Below, piece after piece: positions 31,755-44,474 of a DNA stretch of 64,000 nt (positions within the stretch are counted from its first letter, which is position 1; each line of letters begins with the position of its first letter). The notes beneath the pieces were generated by a model, which did not search any database, was not told the DNA's origin, and saw only the letters and a list, made by a program, of their open reading frames with translations. A program made the translations under genes and the position numbers. This DNA comes from Polytrichum commune. Its lineage: Eukaryota > Streptophyta > Polytrichopsida > Polytrichales > Polytrichaceae. The stretch lies in the NCBI GenBank assembly GCA_950295325.1, contig OX485804.1, positions 25,296,001 through 25,360,000 of the forward strand. Direction: 5' to 3'.

Positions 31755-34700
31755 ACAAGCGGAGTTGATTGGTGGGTAAACCACCATTGTATCAATCGCA
31801 TCAAATCCGCAAACAAACTAGACCTAGGATCATCCAATCCCTGGCCAGTTCCTGTCCGCGAATGGCCTTGATAAGGCCATCCTGCAATAATCAAATCCAC
31901 GTGGCCCAACCTTCTCAAATCCTCATCACTAATCATAGTGACATCTTGAGGAAGTTGACCACAACATCCATGAATGGCAGAGGCTGACAATTGTGCGGGA
32001 TATCTCAACAACAATTGTTGGATGTGGTGTCGGACGACTCTGTTGGCTGCATACCCATTGTCCACATGAATATATCGCCAAACTGTAATTCCAGCTTCCA
32101 ACACTGCCGCCAAACCTGTGCCAATGCCTCCAAAGATCTCTACAAGGACAATACCTTCAGGTGATGGTTGCCAACGAATGGGTTGAGCAAAAGAAAATGA
32201 GGATGAAGTTGGAGGTGCTTCTCTAAGCTCCAAATCCGCTACAATGTGTCGACAATGGTCGGATAACTCCTTAGGAGTTCGCCATGGTGGAGGTGGATCC
32301 TTGAAATGTCGAGCAAGAATTTGAAAAGATGGTAAAAATTGTTGTTCTGCCGCATTACAAGTGTAGTCCATTGTTTCCTCCAATAAAACTGGAGCACAAG
32401 GCAAATCTGCAACTGAACCGCTGCAACCAAACATTGCCTCCGCAACCATAGTCATAGAAGTAGCTGCAAATGCTACAGGAATAAATACCTTCCTGCCATC
32501 TCCAGAAGACCATCCCGGTCTAATCCATGCCTCTTCCGTCCAATTATCCAAACCAAAGCCAAGTGGATAAAGAGCTTGCTGACCAACAAGTATATCATAG
32601 TTGGTAGTATTAGTAACAGCACACTTCATTGACAAATGAGTGTAAGTAGGCCCTGCCCCAACATGAAAAATCAAACGTAGAGGTGCCTTGGTGTAACCTG
32701 TTGCACGTTCAGTGCCCCCTACTGAAGTCACAATAGTGAATGGACAAGGATCCAAGCTTGCTGGCGTCAATCCAAGACTGTCAGCAAGTCCTTTGCCAAT
32801 CATAACCGGTTGAGCACCGGAATCCATCATAACTCTCAGTGGTGTAGCACGGATAGTGGGCATATCCGTGCGTGAAACGACAAACAAAGATTTGTCGTTC
32901 ATCAGCCGTACAACTCCAGGTTGCAAATTATGCCGTTCGCGAGCAGGCCTTGCAGAAATATCTGCAAGATATGCCGCTCCCGACGCATAATTCGAAAGCG
33001 ACGTATCCACTGCTGAAATTGATGCTGGAGGAATATCAATTTGCTTACCAAAAGCAATGATCGCCGCATCCGCAAGACTCGCTCGCAAATTGGCTAAGTC
33101 CTCCACCTCCTCAGCCACAGGTACATCAACAACAGCTTGGGATACTTGAAGGGATGGCAAATCCGCCTTACCTTCTAACATTCTCCCAGCTAAATGAAAA
33201 ACTGCAGCAGGTTTGAAATCCGAAGCCATAAATTCCGAACCCGAGAAAATTGGCATATGGAGAATTTTATATGCCAATGCCTGCGTAACATCTTTCGAAA
33301 TGGAATCCCCATCTCTCAAAGGTACAGGGTTTTTAGCCCCAACAACAGTGGTGTCTACCAATCCAAATGAAAGAGGTAAACGTGCTTGACCAATTTGATC
33401 AGCTGGTCCGGCATGGCGAGGATGTAGCACCTCGTTGCTACCACCACTCGTGGAAGCCACCGCATCTGCCAATGTTTGTGAGCGGGTAGAAGCCGCCGTC
33501 ACCACCTCTCCAGATGCCCCAAACATATACATGTCCGAATCTGAGGTACCACCACCCACATGTGGCTCAGAAATTTGAGCAAAAGATGCAGAAGATTTGA
33601 GCTTTTGTTCAAGCTCTGCCACCTTAGCCTCAAGACTATGCTCCCTTGGAGACTTTCCAGTGACATAACTGGCAGGCCGCATCTCATGATGAAGTTGGAA
33701 ACAATGATCCACATCGTGATTAGTGCCACCATAATGGTTACATTTCAATTGTCTCTTCTTAGAATTGTCCCCTGCCTTTACTGGTTCCATCTTTTGTTTT
33801 AATTTTCCCAAAGGCTGAGTTTTCTTCTTCTTAGGACAATTGGGATCATTCTTCGAATGACCAGCTTCTCCACAACCCCAACAATGCAATTTTTTTTGCT
33901 CCTTAACGGGTTGAGTCTCAGCTAAACTACTAGTAGCTGTGACAATTCTTCTTGGTTTCGGACTCTCTGTCATCCAAGATACCATATCCGTGGCATCATG
34001 TTGGCAAAGAGCCCGATCACATCTCTCAACCACGGCAAACGCTTGTGCAAGCGTAGCTCGGCCCTCGTAGTCGAGGATAATCCGAGGTGATGCCAACTCA
34101 AGTAGCCGCTTGTCAATCTTAGACAAAAAGATTTTAACAAGCTGACTTTCAGCAAAAACACCTCCCGACTCCACAACAAATCGCGCGAGTCGCGTATACA
34201 TGGTCCGTGGAGTATCATCCTTCTCTCAGCGGAAATCTTGGATGCGCTGCATCTGGTCTCGCCAAAATCCACCATACTCCACTTCCAAATGTGCGACAAA
34301 TTCAGTAAGGGGATTAAACGGAGGTGGTGGACCAACAGCCGTCAATGCTGCCTGTGTAGCACGTGCCACCCGTGAAAGGGTTGCCGTGCTACTGTTAGCC
34401 ACCATTGGCCCAAGTGCCAGTTCCGTGTCCTTAGACTCCGCCGGCGATTCCTCCTCCTTTAAGGTGGGTGGAGCTAAGGTAGCAACCGCCCCATCCTTAA
34501 GGGCTGAAATGAGCTCAACCCGAGCCTCCCAATACTGCTCCACCTCCCGAAGTTGTCGCTGATGACCCTCTGTCCAGCGTTCATAAGTTTGGAGTGCCTC
34601 ATACTCCAAATGTTGAGGCACAAGTTCAAAGGCATACCAATCATTGAAATTGGAAGACCTTTGACGTTTCTCCTTAATCCAGGTACGAAACCGGAGTTTC

Positions 34701-34945
34701 CAATCGGGCAAGGAAATGCCCCCAGCTCGACCTGAAAACCGATCACGCACTGAATTGTGGCGATCATCCTCCATTTCGTCGAACGTGCCGACACTCCAAA
34801 TCCGAGGCCTACTAGTAGTGTCCAACGCCGAAATAGGCTCAAAAGCCTCGTTGGTATCTACCTCTGGCTCAAGATTTGTGGTATGCACGTCCTCCAAGTA
34901 ATCTGGTGATGGAGATCGATAATATCGGCTCCTAGTTTGCACCAT
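31745..34945 (-). pseudogene. Gag-retropepsin-DNMT(N-half) of copy B, catalytic Cys lost
   Basis: One frame of about 1,067 codons from ATG 34945. The Gag N-terminus begins MVQTRSRYYRSPSPDYLED and continues with a helical capsid-like region (WKLRFRTWIKEKRQRSSNF). A single TGA lies at 34226-34228, where a CGA codon is likely. Zinc knuckles CWGCGEAGH...C and CNHYGG...C follow; the second has a Cys-to-Tyr change. Retropepsin DSGA and DILVG are present. The methyltransferase has VEIFGGIGTG but reads GWPYQGHSRTG at the catalytic loop, so the nucleophilic Cys is Tyr (TAT for TGT). The last 5 codons come from joined non-element sequence. It is the best view in this window of the Gag N-terminus. Confidence 0.9.
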
Positions 34946-35103
34946 AAAATAATCACTTGAGTACCTGCAACTAGCTACAAGGTAATGGCAACCTGCACCT
35001 GTTGCGGGCTATCTAAATGGCAATCCCTTGCCAAATGCCAAGTGTTTATGCCCCCAGAATTCCAAAATTGTGCAAAGGTTTGAGATTGGTAATTAAAATG
35101 AAA

Positions 35104-35537
35104 AATCAGCGTTGAAAAGGCTCATTTCCAAGGTGATTATGGACTCCAATCAACAAACTAAGTGCACCAATGGACTCCTAGGAAGATTTCACACAAATTA
35201 GGCTCAAATTTCACTCCGTTCGGAGTTAATTTGCTCCCAAAAACAAAAATCAGCGTTGAAATTAATAATTTCAGCAATGATTTTGAATTCCAATCAACAA
35301 TCCAATTACACCATTGGATTCCTTGGCAAATTTCACACAAGATAGGCTCAAATTTCACTCCGTTCGGAGTTAATTTGCTCCCAAAAACAAAAATCAGCGT
35401 TGAAATTGCTAATTTCAGCAATGATTTTGAATTCCAATCAACAATCCAATTACACCATTGGATTCCTTGGCAAATTTCACACAAGATAGGCTCAAATTTC
35501 ACTCCAATCGGAGCTAGTATGCCCCCAAATTTGAACC
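35104..35537 (-). repeat. 144-bp tandem repeat, three units, in the copy B leader
   Basis: The landmark CAGCGTTGAAA recurs at 35107, 35251 and 35395, a 144-bp period. Two units are nearly identical and the outer one is more diverged. It lies between LTR and gag, in the non-coding leader, so it could matter for RNA structure or packaging (inference). Confidence 0.9.
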
Positions 35538-35585
35538 TCAAAGTTTGTGAGAATTGGATGCCAAGTTTGAAAGGTGAAAGTAAAA

Positions 35586-35880
35586 ATGTGAAAAAAAAAA
35601 AAATTAAAAAAAATTAAATATTTGTTTTAATTAAACAAAACAAAAAGAAAAAGAAAAAAAGAAAAAAAAAGAAAAAAGAAAAGAAAAGAAAAAGGTAAGG
35701 GTATATTACCTGCCTGCCAGGGCCTGGCTGGCGCCCGCCCGCCCGTGGGGCCTGGCCGACGCCCGCCCGCCCCCGGCCCCGGCCCGGCCTGCGCCGCCCG
35801 CCCCCGGGATTCAGAATTGGAGCTCCAGGAGCTCCAGGAGCTCCAAGAGGGTCCGGTGAGCTCCGGATCCGTCCGGAGCT
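35586..35880 (-). other. Poly(A)-rich tract and adjacent GC-rich block in the copy B leader
   Basis: 35586-35700 is almost only A and G on the plus strand (a polypyrimidine tract in element sense). 35715-35880 is very GC-rich (GCCCGCCCGCCCC type), then GGAGCTCCAGGAGCTCCA repeats. Composition differs sharply from everything around. The short Pro/Gly/Arg frames across it are compositional. Confidence 0.85.
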
Positions 35881-36209
35881 CAACCAAAATTAAAAATAAA
35901 TCGGATTTTGATTGTGGTTTATGTTTGTATTTAAATTAAACTTTGCTTCCACAATTTGCAAGCAAGAAAATGTGACTTGAGAATCTTGAAACTAAATGGA
36001 ATCTGAAGATTCAACCATCAACAATTGAAGAAAATACAAGAGACAACAAAGAAAAATGGGAAGATTTCTCTCAAAATTTTCTTGAGGGTTGCAAGAAATG
36101 ACGAACTAAGCTTTCAAACACTTGTATCATTCATTTACTCTCATTACTAGGCCATTCTAGCTCAGAAATACAACCAAAAATGAAAAAATAGAGCCATTGT
36201 TGTCAAGTA

Positions 36210-36640
36210 TGAGGGTTTCTCTCTCCAAGCTTAAGAAACTAAAATGTCTCCTTACAAAGCTTAAGAAACTCTAAAATTCACACACAAGAGTCAAGCTATC
36301 TCTTACTCCACGAAGGGAGAATCCAAGAGTGCAAGTGGTGGAGAAAGAATGCAAAGGCTTTACTCATAATCTACTACACCATAGCCATGAGAAAGCAACA
36401 ACAAGCTCTCTCTCTCTCAAAACACACGCACAAGACTTGACTTGACAACAATGGCAAGTCAAGAGGCCTTCCTCTCCATACAAACCCAATCCTATGTGGA
36501 GTTCATCCATGAAGTGGATGAACAACTAACTAGGACTCCCAATGGAGTCCATCACTCATCCCAACACACATGGACTCCTAATGGAGTCCATTTACTCCTA
36601 AATTGACGTAACTTAGCCCCCGATGTCACCTCACGTGACA
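36210..36640 (-). repeat. 5' LTR of copy B, 431 bp
   Basis: On the minus strand it starts TGTCACGTGAGGTGACATC and ends GAAACCCTCA. It has the same length and termini as 31215-31645 on the plus strand. The next bases on the minus strand (TACTTGACAACAATGG) would be the primer-binding region, but I cannot match them to a tRNA. Confidence 0.8.
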
Positions 36641-36911
36641 AAGAAGTTGGCATGTAGCCAAGTCCATTTCCAATGCCCATGGTAGACAAAACAAGAACTT
36701 CCAAAGGTAGGGCTAATTATAACATATCATATCTTGCATATCATATAAGCCTATGTACGATTATAATGTTACCAAGCAAGTAAAAACAATAATTTCCATA
36801 GCATAGGCTAACCACAAGTTCTTAACCTTATAAACCTAGATTTAATTTTACTAGGCAAGTAGGCTTTACTCACATAACATAGCATAGCATGAGTGTCATA
36901 AAAGCACAAGC

Positions 36912-37518
36912 CTAAAAATCTTCATCCCATCCTAGGATTTCGTCATAGTATTCCTCCCCACAAATTCCCATGGTAAAATCCATCCGTTGATGATGCAAAA
37001 AGTTAGTAAGCAAACAACCCACATGGAAGAATTGGCAATGTTTTAGTGGAGTCGAATCTAACCTCTTAAGCAACTGTTTGATTTTTCTATTTAACCCCCT
37101 ATTGCCCATTCTACTTGTACTTTATATCCAACATGCATTTTATTAAATACATTGATTGTGGGGATGTCTACACCTGGGGGGGGGGGGGGATCTCACTTCT
37201 TCTCATCCTATGCAAAATGGAATGGTTAGTCTCGATGTAGCTGACATCCCCAAGAACCAACTCAAAATATTCATTAGTATGGGTGAAATATTGGCGCCGC
37301 TGAAGATCCAAGTTTGACTCACTTAAGCATGTGACATCATGAAATGAACTAGGGTACGTAACCGGGGTCAATGCAAATGAAAAGACCATTCTTATCTGCG
37401 ATGACAATACTATCATGATTTTTTTCCTACCATGAAACCAACTACTATGGTCCACATCCTTATACGGCTTGCATATTTTGATGAGTGTGCCGTCAACATG
37501 CCCAATCACTCCTTTCAA
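36912..37518 (-). pseudogene. PIF/Harbinger-type transposase relic (DDE domain)
   Basis: Minus-strand frames GVIGHVDGTLIKI...FHGRKKIMIVLSSQ...FHDVTCLSES...ELVLGDVSYI then, after a shift at the G-run 37178-37189, VEWAIGGLNRKIKQLLKR...CQFFHVGCLLTNFLHH. The pattern matches the DDE_Tnp_4 nuclease: D in HVDGT, D in LGDVSY, E in VEWAIG. The N-terminal part is missing or unrecognisable beyond 37518. The frame change at the 12-G run may be a real indel or an assembly error. No flanking inverted repeats were found. Confidence 0.72.
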
Positions 37519-37830
37519 ACCACTAGCATCTCTCCTAACATGACATGGTCATAAGCATCCCATCATTTGAGCTCATGGGAGATCACACGCAATAAAAAGT
37601 GCATCATCATTAACCGCACTCTTACTTCAATTCCACTATAATGCTTCAGAAAACAAGGTGTTACCATGCTTTAAAAGAAGAAGCAGGAATGCAAGAAAAC
37701 GTTACTTAGGGTTAAGTTTGAATGGGCGACTGCAAGCAGGGGCACGTAACTCACCAGTAGACCAAGCATGTGCCTTGATGGTTGGGCAAACATCGAAATA
37801 AAGGATCTTCGAGCTCATTCAATGTGCATT

Positions 37831-38046
37831 TTAATTAGATTTTTGAACATCAATGGCTGCCAACTTATCATGAACACCTTCCATGGGATTCATCGGGGTG
37901 ACCGGCCTCATCCAGCTTGTTGGCGGTGAAAAACTCATTGTGTTACTAGCAGTGAGAGCATTTTCCATGAGGATTATCAACTCCCGGTACCACTCTTGAC
38001 TATGAGAAGGAGCTCTCATCACGCCAATTGTGGTTGGACTCATCAT
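37831..38046 (-). CDS. Short open frame upstream of the Harbinger relic
   Basis: 71 codons starting MMSPTTIGVMRAPSHSQEWY. It lies upstream on the same strand as the Harbinger relic and might be an accessory or N-terminal exon remnant. No motif is recognisable. It may be chance. Confidence 0.2.
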   Translation of the reverse strand: MMSPTTIGVMRAPSHSQEWYRELIILMENALTASNTMSFSPPTSWMRPVTPMNPMEGVHDKLAAIDVQKSN

Positions 38047-38477
38047 AACTCATCGGAAGGGTGTAGGAAAACTAGTGTGGAGACCCAAAATGTAAGGGAT
38101 AGAAGACATACTTTCAAGAAGTATATGTAAGATATGATTAATGAATCATTTCCCAACAGAAGCTACTATTCAATTGTTGAGTCGCATAGGTCGCTTGTGC
38201 ATTAATTTGTACAAGTTATTGGTGACGAAGTTCGCTTATTGTTTGTCAAGCTGCATTATCTGATTAATGACTCGTTTGTCGTAATGGAATTGATGAAATC
38301 CAACTAAGTCAAAGACAAGGTGCCTAATGACAAGTAAACCTTGTACATTTAAAAAAAATGAATGGGTTTCTTACTCTAAAGGGCTGGTTATAGTAAGCCT
38401 AAGGACTAGTCATATTAAGCCTAAGGGTTGGGAATGCAGGAACGTCAGTCCTGTCTGCACAAGGCAACACCACGGTT

Positions 38478-38615
38478 TGTACATGGGAACATGGGAACAT
38501 GGGAATGTGGGAACATCGCAGTTTGAATACGGAAACATGGGCATGAGACTGTTTGCTGCTGGGAACATGGCAACATCATGATTTATTGATGGGAATGTGG
38601 GAAAGTGGGAACATC
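38478..38615 (+). repeat. GGGAACAT minisatellite
   Basis: Irregular tandem GGGAACATGGGAATGTG-type units over about 140 bp. No gene is involved. Confidence 0.8.
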
Positions 38616-40560
38616 CTCCACCGACCTTCTGTATCCACTTAGCTATATGTTATGACTTTCCAGATTGGATGGTTGGGGACAACGACTCAAAAATGCTGGG
38701 AGATGTCACTTTATGTGAGAAAGGGCTCCGTGATTAGGGCCACCCTGCACACGAGACTGAGAGCCCGTGACCAGTACACTTCAGGCACTCTCATCGGTGG
38801 AAAAGGCGGAGCCGGTCCAAGTTTGCTTCACACTATGCTTGAGGGACCAATGGAGTATGTGAATGCAAGATGGATGTAAACGTCTACATGGATTCCTACA
38901 TGGTGTCGAATGGATCATGTTTCATGGTCACTTGGATTATTTTCAAAAACCATTTCTTGGAGGTAGGCCTAATACCAAACTGGGAGACCATGGTACTCTG
39001 AACAACACAACCATTGATTTATTTTATTTTATCATGTGTGAGGGCCCACATGAATAGAGATTCATTAAAATAGCATTTGGTTGAGGGCCCGGTCACATAT
39101 GGCCTCACACCACACTTGAGAATCCATGACCACACTACATGATTTTGGACGTATGTTGGGACGGCCTTTGGACACTTTCTTTTGGGCTCTCACAATTTCG
39201 TGGTCACGGCTCTTGGCTCTTGGCTGGTGTGTGAAGTGACCCTTAGACTGTAGCCGTGGTCCAACCCCTCCTTGCAACCAGTCAACCCCCACAATACCGG
39301 TTGCGGATAATTACTGGGCTCACACTGGGGATAAAGCATGAGAAATGGGGCCAAACGGGGCATCCCTTACGGGAAATCTGTAATACTTCCAATACAACAA
39401 AGCCTCCCTTGGCTGCATAACCGCATGCCACTTCATTGTGAAACAAATGAGCTCCAAAAATCAAGTGTTTCATAACCACAGATGCATGTGACTTGTCATG
39501 TAGATCTGGTACTATACGGGTAAGATGTAAGTACTAAGTACACATACTTGTTTGCAACAATTCTCATCAATTCCCTCCACCCAGGCTGGGATTGAATAGT
39601 GTGCAAGTGAATGAACATCAAATCAAGACCCCCAGTGGCAACTCTCCCCTTTAGAACAATTTGTAATGAAAGTTAATTCTACTGCTTTTAACAATTTGAT
39701 AATGTATTAGTTCACGAAAAGGAGCAACATGCTTGGAAAGTGGCATTGAGAGGAATTCATTTACACAATATGTGATTAAATTGTAAAAGGTTTGCACTTT
39801 TAAATGCCATTTTAAGAACCAACTAGAAGCATTTTTTCTAAATAGGGGTCACTATTTAGACCCCTTAGATATTGAAATTTGTTTTTCAAAAAGTTGAATT
39901 GATGTTTAAGTGAAATTGGAAAAAGTGCAAGTCTACATGACAACTTGTTGAAATCTATCGTCGGATCTTCCCATAGAATAAGCAAATGATAATATCTTAT
40001 TGTATGATCACTACTTAAAATTTTATAATATTTGACATAAAAATATGTTTTTGATTTTCCCATCATGTTGTAAGATGATAAGATTCAAGTGTTCACTGAG
40101 GATTCACATATCTCCCATAAAACTTAGATATTTTCTTGGGTGTATATCGACGGACCTGCCCATAGAATTGAAGCAACCAGAACTGCCACGATTTTGAGAT
40201 TGTGTCCCAATTTACTTAAATACTAGTTATTTATAAAATTTTCTAGAAATTATAACCTTTAAAGTGCTTATAATGCGAAAATAACTCCAAAATAATGCTT
40301 CTCAAAAACGGTTTAACAACTCCAAGTTCTAAAGACGATGACCCCTCCAAATGTTGCAAATAGTTGCCAACCCGGGATTAAGACTCAAAGTTCCTCACAA
40401 GTAGTGTGGATTTGATTATACAACAGTAGAACGCCTGCAACAGTACAGGATCTGTGTATACCATACAGTGCACAAGCAAGAGTTGCAGTAATGTGCACAC
40501 GAGTTCACTAGCTACCAAAGCACTTGCAAATTCCAAAGATATATTTATTTACTTACTGCC
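38616..40560. other. Gene-poor stretch with a decayed dispersed repeat
   Basis: No supported gene. The segment around 39700-39890 resembles 43750-43920 (GGAGAAACATGCTTGGAA... and TCTAAATAGGGGTCAC-like), and 40250-40340 resembles 44385-44460. These look like old duplicated blocks. Confidence 0.5.
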
Positions 40561-40619
40561 TGCTTGATTGTCGTTGGATCCGTGGTTCTAAGATCCTATC
40601 CTCAGGCCTCTCGCACTAC

Positions 40620-42160
40620 CATACTATTTGCTAAGCCCTGCACTGTCCAGATGGGCCATAGAAAGCAGTCTTTATTACTTTTCTGTACACAATGTGCATC
40701 TTCCTTGTACGAATTGTTCTTAATTCGCTTTTCGGCCTCCCAGAGTTTTGTGTCCGCAGCATTTGATTGTGCGCTTTGGTACATGTCCCCCTGCAAGGAA
40801 CATTAGAAGAACCTACCTGTTAGGAACATTCGCAGCAAGGAAGTTGGGTACATTTGACACCGCTCCATTCAAGATTCATTCTACACAAACTGGCTTGATT
40901 TGACACACATATATACTGTAAGACTTCCTAGATTACCTGTGTATCATGGGTCTTGTGAAATGGATCGTCGATTGAAAATTTGACAGCTACAATCTCACTG
41001 GGCTGAAGACTTAGTGTATCGGACAGGCTTTGACTTGATAGATGGGTCAGGTTCCTTCATTTGAAGCGTTGATTTGAGCCCTTTCATAGATTTTCATGGG
41101 TGGGAAGGGACTAGTTACAACATGACAACATAGGGAACTGCAACCAAAATAGAAAGACAACACATCTTAATTACAACTCTAATTGCGTCTTGACCCTGAT
41201 TCTGAGAAGTCTTGAAATGACAGTCGGTTGTGATTCATCGCAATTGCTGACGGGATGAGAAAATTCTTGGTTCAATCCCACGGTCAAACTTGCTTTGTGC
41301 GGTTCAAAGTGTCCAGTATAATAAGACGAGTGAATATGCAGAGAGCATCAACATTGTCTCATCAATCATAACATGCGTAAGCATGTCTAAGACATTCTCT
41401 TTCTACTGTAGCTTCGAGGATAAAGGCTCCAAGATTCGAGACCCTGAATACATGCATGAATGCCAAGCACAGATAGATATAGATGCCATCTTCTTACGGA
41501 GAACGATGAATGGGGAAAACCAGCCACTAGATACAGATAAACCGGTTCATTCTCCCGAATCACTGGCTCGAAATCAAAACTTTAGGAAGTGAACCGAACC
41601 AAATTTTTGAAAATTCTACTCTTGTAAGTAACTGCAACTGGAATAACTGAAGCAATTTTATGAATAACCGGTTGATGATAAAGAAGTACGGATAGTAACC
41701 AAGTTAGCTCAAATTTCTCCCCGTTCACTGCACTACACCACTTCAAAAAGTTATATATGAACGATTATCAAAATTATACTTCACCTGTGTGTCATATCCA
41801 TCCTGCGAACTGGACGTGGCAACTTCTTCAGTTGCGGCTGCGGCTCTGGCCAGCTGACGAGGCGCTGCCTCTCTGATCATGTCTGCCGGTCCCCCCTGGA
41901 GCTGATCCTGCGGTTGATCGACCCCCGGCGTTGCCATCTGCAGCAGCTGGTGCATGAGGTCTGTTGGCCGTGTTATCGCGATGATTGGGGCCATTCACCG
42001 GCTGGCCATGATCCACAGCGTTGACGTCCGCACCCCTCGCATTCCTCCCGCCGGCCGGCATTTCTAAGTTGAGTTCCCTCACATCGTTGGCAGTAAGAGT
42101 GAGCTTCGGGGGGATGCTGAATGGGTTATACTGGCTGCTGTTGGTTTGACGATCGGCCAT
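40620..42160 (-). CDS. Small two-exon gene of unknown function, copy 1 (possibly broken)
   Basis: Exon 1 is 42160-41785, starting MADRQTNSSQYNPFSIPPKL with PKLTLTANDVRELNL, then Gly/Asn/Ala-rich, ending ...SSQDGYDTQ|GTGAAG. Exon 2 is 40790-40620 after TTGCAG: GDMYQSAQSNAADTKLWEAE..., ending at ATG|GTAGTG. The exon 2 phase fits the end of exon 1, but the frame changes once inside exon 1, so there is either a one-base indel or an unseen intron. A paralogue with matching start region, promoter and exon 2 acceptor lies at about 60730-62295. Family unknown; further exons are not resolved. Confidence 0.45.
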
Positions 42161-42260
42161 GATGCAGGAGTGATTGAGTAGGTGCTCGACTCGAATGGAA
42201 TGGAATGGGAATTGAAGTGAGAGTTTGTCCTCGACGACCTTGGAAACCTTTATATAAGAA
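42161..42260 (-). promoter_or_regulatory. TATA promoter and 5' UTR of gene copy 1
   Basis: TATATA at 42251-42256, about 91 bp upstream of the ATG on the minus strand. The 5' UTR contains ATTCCATTCCATTCGAGTCG and CTCCTGCATC. The same arrangement precedes the paralogue at 62295, which supports a real promoter. Confidence 0.6.
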
Positions 42261-42899
42261 GATGGAGGTCTCGTTGTCGTCGTAATCTATCATCCACTCT
42301 CTTCTCCTTGGTTATGTAATTCATAAAACCTTATTAAATAAATTCAAATTGACGATGAGAATGTCCACCACCTTAACAGGAGGCTCCTGTGTTGGTTTGG
42401 TTTTTGGATCACCGTCCAGTGAAGCTTCGAAACCCTTCTAACTTTTGTGTGCAGACATACTTTTGGTGCGTGATAAACTGGAATCTCTATCGATTGCTAA
42501 CGATCTTGAATCATTTCAAACCAGTGCTTTACAGTAGTGGGATGAGAAGCTGTACTGGGAGCTTGCTAGGTACTTTTAGCTCGTGAGCTGCCATAGTAAG
42601 CGCAATTGATGGAATGTGGTTGCCCGTATGCAAGCTGGAGGTGCGTGAGAGCTCCGCAGAAGTACAACTGCCTTACCATGAGGTACGTGGCTCGTCCAAG
42701 GAGCCATTTTTATTTCAAGTTTTCAAAGGAGGAGCATTGGCCACCACCATTGGAGTGACGAAGCCACATATGAATGAATACACAAAATCTCATCCAAATG
42801 TGTACACATCCATCCAAAAGTTGGCGACTTCATCTAAGTTTTCAAAATTTTATGAAATTTTTGGCTCTTGCATCCAAAAAAACATCATGGAATAACTGC

Positions 42900-44470
42900 A
42901 ATTTTTAAATTTTTAAATTTCACAAAGTCAGCTATAGATAGATAGTTAAAAAGTCATTGCTTCCAACTGCACAAACAATTTTGGCCATTTGATGTCTTGA
43001 CATCTGGTTAATGATTGTGATGAATCGCGAAGATTATCATTACAAGGTTAAGATATAGAGTTGAGATGCAAAAGTCACAAGAGATCACACCACAAGCATA
43101 TGAGTGTTAGGAAACTCATCTCGTGTTGGTGAAAATTGTCTTGCGTCGATGAAAATTCCAAAAACGTACCACCGTAATATGATTTGCAAAAAACTTAACC
43201 GATACAAGATGAGTTGCCTAGGTCTCATATACTTGTGGTGTCAAAGTGAAGACTGGCTTTCTCTTGCGGTGATTGCATAAGCTTGGAATAGGCCCTCCCA
43301 ATTATGTCAATAGTTGAAACACGTGTCATAATGTAATCAATGAGGTGTTATGCTATACTACTTGCAGGAAATGAGGATGCATGTAGCTTGTAATCTTGTA
43401 TATCTACAATGTTTACAAGAATTGCAAGACAATACCTGCAAAGTTCAATTGAAATGACTTTTACCCCAACAAGAGGAGTGGTAGTTGTAGGCTTATTGGG
43501 AATGTATGTGCATGAGTGGGTGGCTTTGCTTTTGCATCCAAGCTGGTGAAACACAATCAATTGCAACTTGCATGTGCCAAATTATTTTGCGAAGAAAATA
43601 TGGATGCAGGTTGATTGTAAGATCATACAAATATGTGTTACTTAGAGGAAATGCAAAATATTATTTGCAAATCTTCAATTCCTGGGATGGCAACTCATTC
43701 TCGTAGAACAATTTTGCTAAATCACCTCTAATAAATATGGTACATCGATGATTTATTCTTTCACAAATAGGAGAAACATGCTTGGAAGAGGGCATCGGGA
43801 GGCATCCGGTTGATACAATTTGTCTATGAATGAAAATCTCTAGAATCATTTTTAATTTGAAGCATTTTTTTTCTAAAACAAGAATCACCATTGAGACCTC
43901 TAGGTGTTGAAATTCACTACTAAATCAACTTAATGTTTTTCAACAAATTCATAATCTCAAAAATGTTTATAATCATAACATTCCTCAACCACTCACTTCT
44001 ACTCCCCTTGTACAAGGGCAATGGGAAGTGAGAGGTTGACATCCTCCATGAATTCTGCACAATTTGTTTTGAAATGTGCGTGGTGACTCACTGTTGACAC
44101 CCTGGGTCAACCTAGTCAACATGTGCCAATTCTAACATGGAACACTCGGTGCGCATCCAGAAGAACAACAACGAGTTTTATAAATTTTAAACATGCAAAC
44201 ACTTCCCAGTAAGAGTACAAGCTAGGTCGAGGTAGGTATTAATTTCCACGGACAACAATAAATAATACTCAAGCTAAATACTATTCACCTTGTGAGAGAA
44301 GCCAAACATAAAAAGGAACATAACGTCTGTCAAATTCTTGGCTCCACAGTGCATATGCTTACAACTGAATAATGTTAAGGCAAAAGTAATTCTCAAATAA
44401 TGCTTCTGAAGAAACAGTTTAGTCGCTCCAAACCAAATTCTAAAGACATGTGACCCCTGCAACCAATGAC
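42900..44470. other. AT-rich stretch without supported genes
   Basis: No gene recognised. The part 43340-43620 carries a repeat that reappears inverted near 63500-63850. 43750-43920 resembles 39700-39890. Confidence 0.5.
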
Positions 44471-44474
44471 CCAG

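Larger units (their letters stand above)
31759..36640 (-). mobile_element. Inverted 5' half of a second DNMT retrotransposon (copy B)
   Basis: Minus-strand order: 5' LTR (36640-36210), 1.26 kb leader, gag start at 34945, protease, methyltransferase N-half, then an abrupt end at 31759 just after the codons ...QSTP. Nucleotide identity to copy A over the shared gag-to-methyltransferase part is high, by eye about 95%, so these are separate copies of one family. The missing 3' half might lie upstream of the window if copy A is nested in copy B. Confidence 0.85.

Noticed and set aside
35614-35939. Pro/Gly/Arg-rich frames on both strands
   Set aside because: They come from the GC-rich block and poly(A) tract; opposing frames are equally open and no motif is visible.
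37178-37189. G-run as a regulatory feature
   Set aside because: It lies within the Harbinger relic where the frame shifts; indel or assembly error in a homopolymer is simpler.
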